DNA of 36,421 nt. It comes from Bacteroidales bacterium. Lineage in GTDB: Bacteria > Bacteroidota > Bacteroidia > Bacteroidales > F082. The stretch spans positions 1-36,421 of the forward strand of contig JANJXG010000131.1 of assembly GCA_024709145.1 (NCBI GenBank), in the 5' to 3' direction. The number at the start of each line of letters is the position of its first letter. Position 1 is the stretch's first letter. Below are positions 34,001 to 36,421 of the stretch, in pieces. A program made the position numbers and the translations under genes. The notes under the pieces were generated by a model, which saw only the letters and a list, made by a program, of their open reading frames with translations, ran no database searches and was not told the DNA's origin.

Positions 34001-35524
34001 AAAAGTGATATTACCATACAATTGCTCGCTTTGTTTGATTGCAATGGAATACATCTGATCAATTGACATGAGCTCTTTCACCATTTTGCCAACCGGTTCC
34101 GGAATTTTGTTGTTAAAAAGACCCGGAAAGTCAAAAGCCATTTCTTCCAGTTTACCGCTCAAAATCTTTTCTTTGTATCGGGTGCTGATATCTCCTTCCA
34201 ACTTATTAATGTCGAAACCGAAAATTTTTGTCAGCCTGTTGATGCTTTTGTCAAGTCCGTCAATATGCTGCATTCTCCATCTGCCACTATGGTTATTGTA
34301 TTCCACAATTGCCACGATACTTTGATTGTTCATCAGCTTGTTGAGGCTTTTGGCTGTATAGGTGTAAATCTCATTCAACGAGGTGAGATTAGCCAGGTCA
34401 GTGGCGCTGTTAGCCAGAAAAGCATATTTTTTCTCGCTTTCCTGAAGTGCTTTTTCTGTTTTTTTTCGTTGGGTTATTTCCTGAAAGATAATGGATAGCC
34501 CGCTTTTTGAAGGGTAAATAGCATTCGAAAACCATCGATCCCAGGGTTCATAGTACTCTTCAATAAAGATGGTTTCCTGTTCGGTCATTGCCTTTACATA
34601 GGCCCTGGCAAAGGGCGTGTCTTTGGCCTCCGGAAATTCAGTCCAATAATTTTTACCTACAAGTTCCGAACCCGGGCGTCCTAAAATTCTTCCTGCTGCT
34701 TCGTTAACAAAAATGTAATTGAATTGGGCATCCATCGCAACGAAGCCATCGCTGATGCGTTCGAGCAATTGCTTTTCTTCTGTTTTATCCCTGACGAAAG
34801 TTAATAGTCGCTCATGGTCAATGGGATTGATCCGGGATTCGAAGAACTTTTTCTTACCATTGATGGTCAGCTCAAACTCAATTTGTGCTTTCTCGTTTTT
34901 TTCGATGCATTGCTGATAGGTGCGGAGGTGTCGTTTAAATTCCACAGATGGGAAGCAGTTCTCGATGGATGTTCCGATGACCTGCTCCCGGGGTGCAACC
35001 AGAAGATCAGGCTTAGCCCCGATGATTCCGAGTATTGTTCCGTCGCGTTGCATTTCAAAAATCATGTCGGGCATAGCTTCAACAATGCTTCTGATCCGAT
35101 CCTCACCTTGCTGTTTTTCATGCATGGCTTTCGCAGCAGTCTGTTCGGCTTCCTTTTTTACCTCGGTGATGTCGCAAACCAGGATGGAGATGCAGTTCAC
35201 TTTTCTGGAAATTATCTCTACACGAACCCAGCGGCTCAGGGGTTCGAAAAACTGCTCTACCTCAGCTGTCTTTCCAGAACTTGAAACTGCTGCAAATGCC
35301 CCGATCCAATCAAACTGACAGTTGTACAAAACTGGAAAAAGCTCGAGCGCCCTTTTTCCAACAATTTCATTTTCAGGCAACCCGGTCTTTTGCAGAAATT
35401 TTTCGTTTACTTCAAGAATGCGAAAGTCTGTTGCTTTGCCGGCTGCATCGTTAATCAATTCAAAACTGGCATAACCAAAATTGGCGTTTTTTAGGATGTG
35501 CCTGTAAAAGGATTCATCGTTCAT
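31079..35524 (-). CDS. Multi-PAS/GAF hybrid sensor histidine kinase with C-terminal receiver
   Basis: 1481 residues, apparently cytoplasmic: I see no signal peptide or membrane helix. Domains in approximate order: PAS (1-125), PAS (148-255), PAS (258-360), a GAF-like region (375-545), PAS (555-670), GAF (690-850), PAS (870-990), PAS (995-1110), HisKA with H1129 in NLSHEVRTPLNGIIGF, HATPase (N-box NNLFNNALKF, DTGIGIG, GGTGLGLSICKGF), and a receiver (1364-1481) with D1415 in LMDIRMPVMDGY and K1464. The phosphate would move from H1129 to D1415 and probably on to a separate phosphotransfer protein, as no Hpt or output domain is attached. Stacked PAS/GAF domains suggest integration of several internal cues such as redox state or small ligands. 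Confidence 0.93.
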   Translation of the reverse strand: MNDESFYRHILKNANFGYASFELINDAAGKATDFRILEVNEKFLQKTGLPENEIVGKRALELFPVLYNCQFDWIGAFAAVSSSGKTAEVEQFFEPLSRWVRVEIISRKVNCISILVCDITEVKKEAEQTAAKAMHEKQQGEDRIRSIVEAMPDMIFEMQRDGTILGIIGAKPDLLVAPREQVIGTSIENCFPSVEFKRHLRTYQQCIEKNEKAQIEFELTINGKKKFFESRINPIDHERLLTFVRDKTEEKQLLERISDGFVAMDAQFNYIFVNEAAGRILGRPGSELVGKNYWTEFPEAKDTPFARAYVKAMTEQETIFIEEYYEPWDRWFSNAIYPSKSGLSIIFQEITQRKKTEKALQESEKKYAFLANSATDLANLTSLNEIYTYTAKSLNKLMNNQSIVAIVEYNNHSGRWRMQHIDGLDKSINRLTKIFGFDINKLEGDISTRYKEKILSGKLEEMAFDFPGLFNNKIPEPVGKMVKELMSIDQMYSIAIKQSEQLYGNITFVKTSKTGKPNAELIEAFVGQLTNFIKRFKAEKEANSNYELMKIAGQIAKFGGWSVDLDTNLSYWSDAVADIHGMPRGYVPEVKDGINFYAPEWRDKITQVFTDCAFNGVPYDEELEIIDIAGTRKWVRTIGKAVKDHNGKIYRVEGAFQDISDRKRDEAEIIRSNQQLESFLEISRNITKTWDQQKIMQLIVDNAVRIMGMQSGAIYLQPDDEKLKLAATTPPLKPDMPPGAKIAYVKDHPHIQQALTSGNHVIMADALATRLTPQEEEIVRLRNLRSNLYVPIQLREKSIGVLILSKHEVTTSFNNKDIQLLQGFANQAAHIIDNINNFEELIIYSHELREEIAQRREAEAEILKLSQAVEQSPVSVVITDLDGVIEYVNTKFTTITGYSLEEAKGHKPNIVKSGYQTDEVYKALWNTISADSEWRGELLNKKKNGEFYWESVSISPIFNKEGVKTHFIGIKEDITEKNKTEEKLLEAHKISKLGTYEFDLRTRLFDVSANMAEIYGFGNKMQFTFDEWLRSVHPDDHQWILTYLSEAIAEKRHETKLEFRIIRIGDRVEKWIHSAGKIKYDEQGEAVAILGTSRDITDIKIYQQELISAKEKAEESNRLKTAFLQNLSHEVRTPLNGIIGFSEIINDPDITAADRKRFTDIIIERGWQLTSIINDILTMSSIETSQVELYTEKFDLLQLIENHLEVYKAPVARKGLQLKSTILITADQSIIYGDKPKIGQILNNLFNNALKFTRQGSIELGISLNDDKICFYVRDTGIGIGKEYQSLIFERFTQADETIRRDFGGTGLGLSICKGFIELMGGEIRVESEPEQGATFYFDLPYLPAAKSKTENPAVQSVDDPDRKATILIAEDEDANFFALSIILSKQNFEVIRAINGLKAVEICSQQAVDLILMDIRMPVMDGYTAALRIRETKPQLPIIAQTAYAAQVEVAQYGSAFDDYITKPFTKEKINSCLSRFLKR

Positions 35525-36130
35525 GGCATACTTATTTCCGGATTTGTGGGTTCACTGGGCAGATAATGATAGTATGGTCGAAAATTGGTCTTGCTAAGCC
35601 TGGCAGATTTGAAAGGATGTTAAAGGTGGAAAGGTGTAAACGTCTGAAAAAAGTTATTTGTATGGCAACTTTGGGGAAATTGCCGGTTTCGGATGCTTTT
35701 TTCTTCTTTAGACATACAATCCAAAAAAGAGGGGCCGGTGGTTTACGGAAACAAAAACTTAGACAAAATGAAAAGAGGTCATGGCTGGCCTGAACACATT
35801 TTCTTTTCTGTAAACAACATAAAATGAGGCTTTTTAGTTTTGGAAGTATGAATTTTTCCAGCCCGAAAAGGTGGAATAATTTCAGGTTAACATCCTTCCT
35901 TGCAACAGGATTCAACTGAATGCTCAGCCCGCCACACATCCTGGGATGTTTCATAAATTGGAAAATTAAAAATGTTCAAGCGCCCCGGTAAAAATAGAGA
36001 AAATGTTCTTTTTATTGATTTTTTTCATTAAAAATCAAAAATGATTTTTGAAACTTTTCAATCCTTTCATTCACAGGGGAGTGCCTGTTTGTTTCTTGCT
36101 TTTTTTCATCGAGATAAAAGTAGCATGCCC
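35525..36130. other. Gene-poor AT-rich stretch
   Basis: No supportable gene in about 600 bases. A minus-strand frame (35532-35954) encodes Lys/Phe/Cys-rich sequence without any domain and is rejected. A perfect AT-rich hairpin AAAAATCA-AAAA-TGATTTTT occupies 36030-36049 and could be a weak bidirectional terminator for acr3, about 250 bp downstream of its stop. I could not identify a consensus promoter for the hybrid kinase here. Confidence 0.5.
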
Positions 36131-36175
36131 GGCGTAGTTTGCATCTATGCTGCCCCCTCCGACTAATCGATCTCA
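36131..36175 (+). repeat. REP-like repeat, copy A
   Basis: GGCGTAGTTTGCA (36131-36143) leads into an imperfect hairpin (GCGTAG paired with CTATGC). It is followed after a spacer by GACTnnTCGATCTCA (36161-36175). Both blocks recur in the same order in copy C at 36258-36298, so this is a dispersed repeat of about 45 bp. Confidence 0.6.
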
Positions 36176-36204
36176 ATCCGGAGACCGGTTTAAAAGTTGT
36201 CATT

Positions 36205-36218
36205 TTGCAAACTACGCC
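36205..36218 (-). repeat. REP-like repeat, inverted partial copy B
   Basis: TTGCAAACTACGCC is the exact reverse complement of the first 14 bases of copy C (GGCGTAGTTTGCAA), 40 bp away. Only this head part is present, without the GACTnnTCGATCTCA block. Confidence 0.6.
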
Positions 36219-36257
36219 AAACAGATATTGAAAAAATGTATATCAATTCTCTTGCTC

Positions 36258-36298
36258 GGCGTAGTTTGCAACTACGTCGTTGTGACTTGTCGATCTCA
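36258..36298 (+). repeat. REP-like repeat, copy C, overlapping the acr3 stop codon
   Basis: GGCGTAGTTTGCAACTACGTC forms a hairpin of seven perfect pairs (CGTAGTT/AACTACG), extended by a GT and a GC pair, around a TGC triloop. GACTTGTCGATCTCA (36284-36298) follows. The last three bases of the repeat supply the stop codon of the minus-strand acr3 gene. The form resembles REP elements moved by RAYT (IS200-like) transposases; none is encoded here. Confidence 0.6.
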
Positions 36299-36421
36299 GC
36301 GCTCTTCAAAGAATTTCTTCTTCAACCAAAAAGCCACATTCACCAGCGCAATCATCACGGGCACTTCTACCAGCGGTCCGATCACTGCGGCAAAGGCTTC
36401 GCCCGAATTCATGCCGAAGAT
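36296..36421 (-). CDS. acr3: Arsenite efflux permease ACR3 (ArsB), C-terminal fragment
   Basis: Read on the minus strand from the window edge, 41 codons and a TGA (36298-36296) encode [21 protein letters not shown] followed by a hydrophobic helix ([17 protein letters not shown]). This is the characteristic last transmembrane segment of ACR3-type arsenite exporters, including the conserved GPLVEVP. The rest of the gene lies beyond the window. Copy C of the REP-like repeat overlaps its stop codon. Confidence 0.85.
   Translation of the reverse strand: MFGMNSGEAFAAVIGPLVEVPVMIALVNVAFWLKKKFFEER

Noticed and set aside
35532-35954. 140-codon minus-strand open frame upstream of the hybrid kinase
   Set aside because: No domain, odd Lys/Phe/Cys-rich composition, no promoter or ribosome site; it looks like chance open sequence.

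Overview
The window comes from a member of the Bacteroidota, probably an uncultivated Bacteroidales-like lineage. Three things point there: repeated -7 elements of the form TAnnTTTG just upstream of genes on both strands, two secreted proteins with type IX secretion (T9SS) C-terminal sorting domains, and recognisable family versions such as RprX/RprY, a CzcA-CzcC fusion and a Cthe_2159-type beta-helix protein. There are no rRNA or tRNA genes, no CRISPR array and no intact insertion sequence. Most of the window is ordinary chromosome with moderate GC. Two stretches look AT-richer by eye: about 12.5-14.1 kb and 27.5-29.2 kb.

Layout. 0-9 kb: the tail of an outer-membrane barrel protein, then one + strand operon of response regulator, sensor kinase, cytochrome b561, a CzcA pump fused to its CzcC outer-membrane channel, and a CzcB adaptor lipoprotein. 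This is a self-regulated divalent-metal efflux system whose genes mostly overlap end to start. 9-10.8 kb (-): a T9SS-exported thioredoxin-like protein overlapping an outer-membrane protein with a Cys-Cys N-terminus. 10.8-14.1 kb: a repeat-rich gap, wecB, and an AT-rich pair (PEGA lipoprotein and PagL-like lipid A deacylase) followed by what may be a second wecB 3' end. 14.2-16.5 kb (-): pgi, a MOSC protein and a DUF6265-like lipoprotein. 16.5-20 kb: a divergent control region, then rprX, rprY and a methyltransferase. 20-23.8 kb (-): a VUT-family transporter (probable queuosine precursor), and a two-gene cassette of a T9SS-sorted small protein and a large Cthe_2159-like beta-helix protein. 24-27.2 kb: a lipoprotein and a TonB-like protein (+) facing uvrC (-). 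27.2-29.1 kb: an AT-rich gap with an operator-like palindrome, then an AAA/DUF4143 ATPase. 29.2-35.5 kb (-): a 1481-residue multi-PAS/GAF hybrid kinase, an aldo/keto reductase and an M15 peptidase. 35.5-36.3 kb: a gene-poor stretch with REP-like hairpin repeats that run into the stop codon of a partial acr3 arsenite exporter.

The most notable signals lie outside the genes. Upstream of rprX there is a 10-bp-phased run of six TTAA-like half-sites, of the kind OmpR-family regulators bind. It lies between the rprX promoter and a divergent promoter that leads to a strong orphan terminator, which suggests a small RNA of about 125 nt under the same control. A second TTAAG direct repeat with 11-bp spacing precedes the metal-efflux two-component system. 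Other points are the CzcA-CzcC polyprotein with a signal peptide at the junction, and the palindrome and direct repeats around the AAA ATPase promoter.
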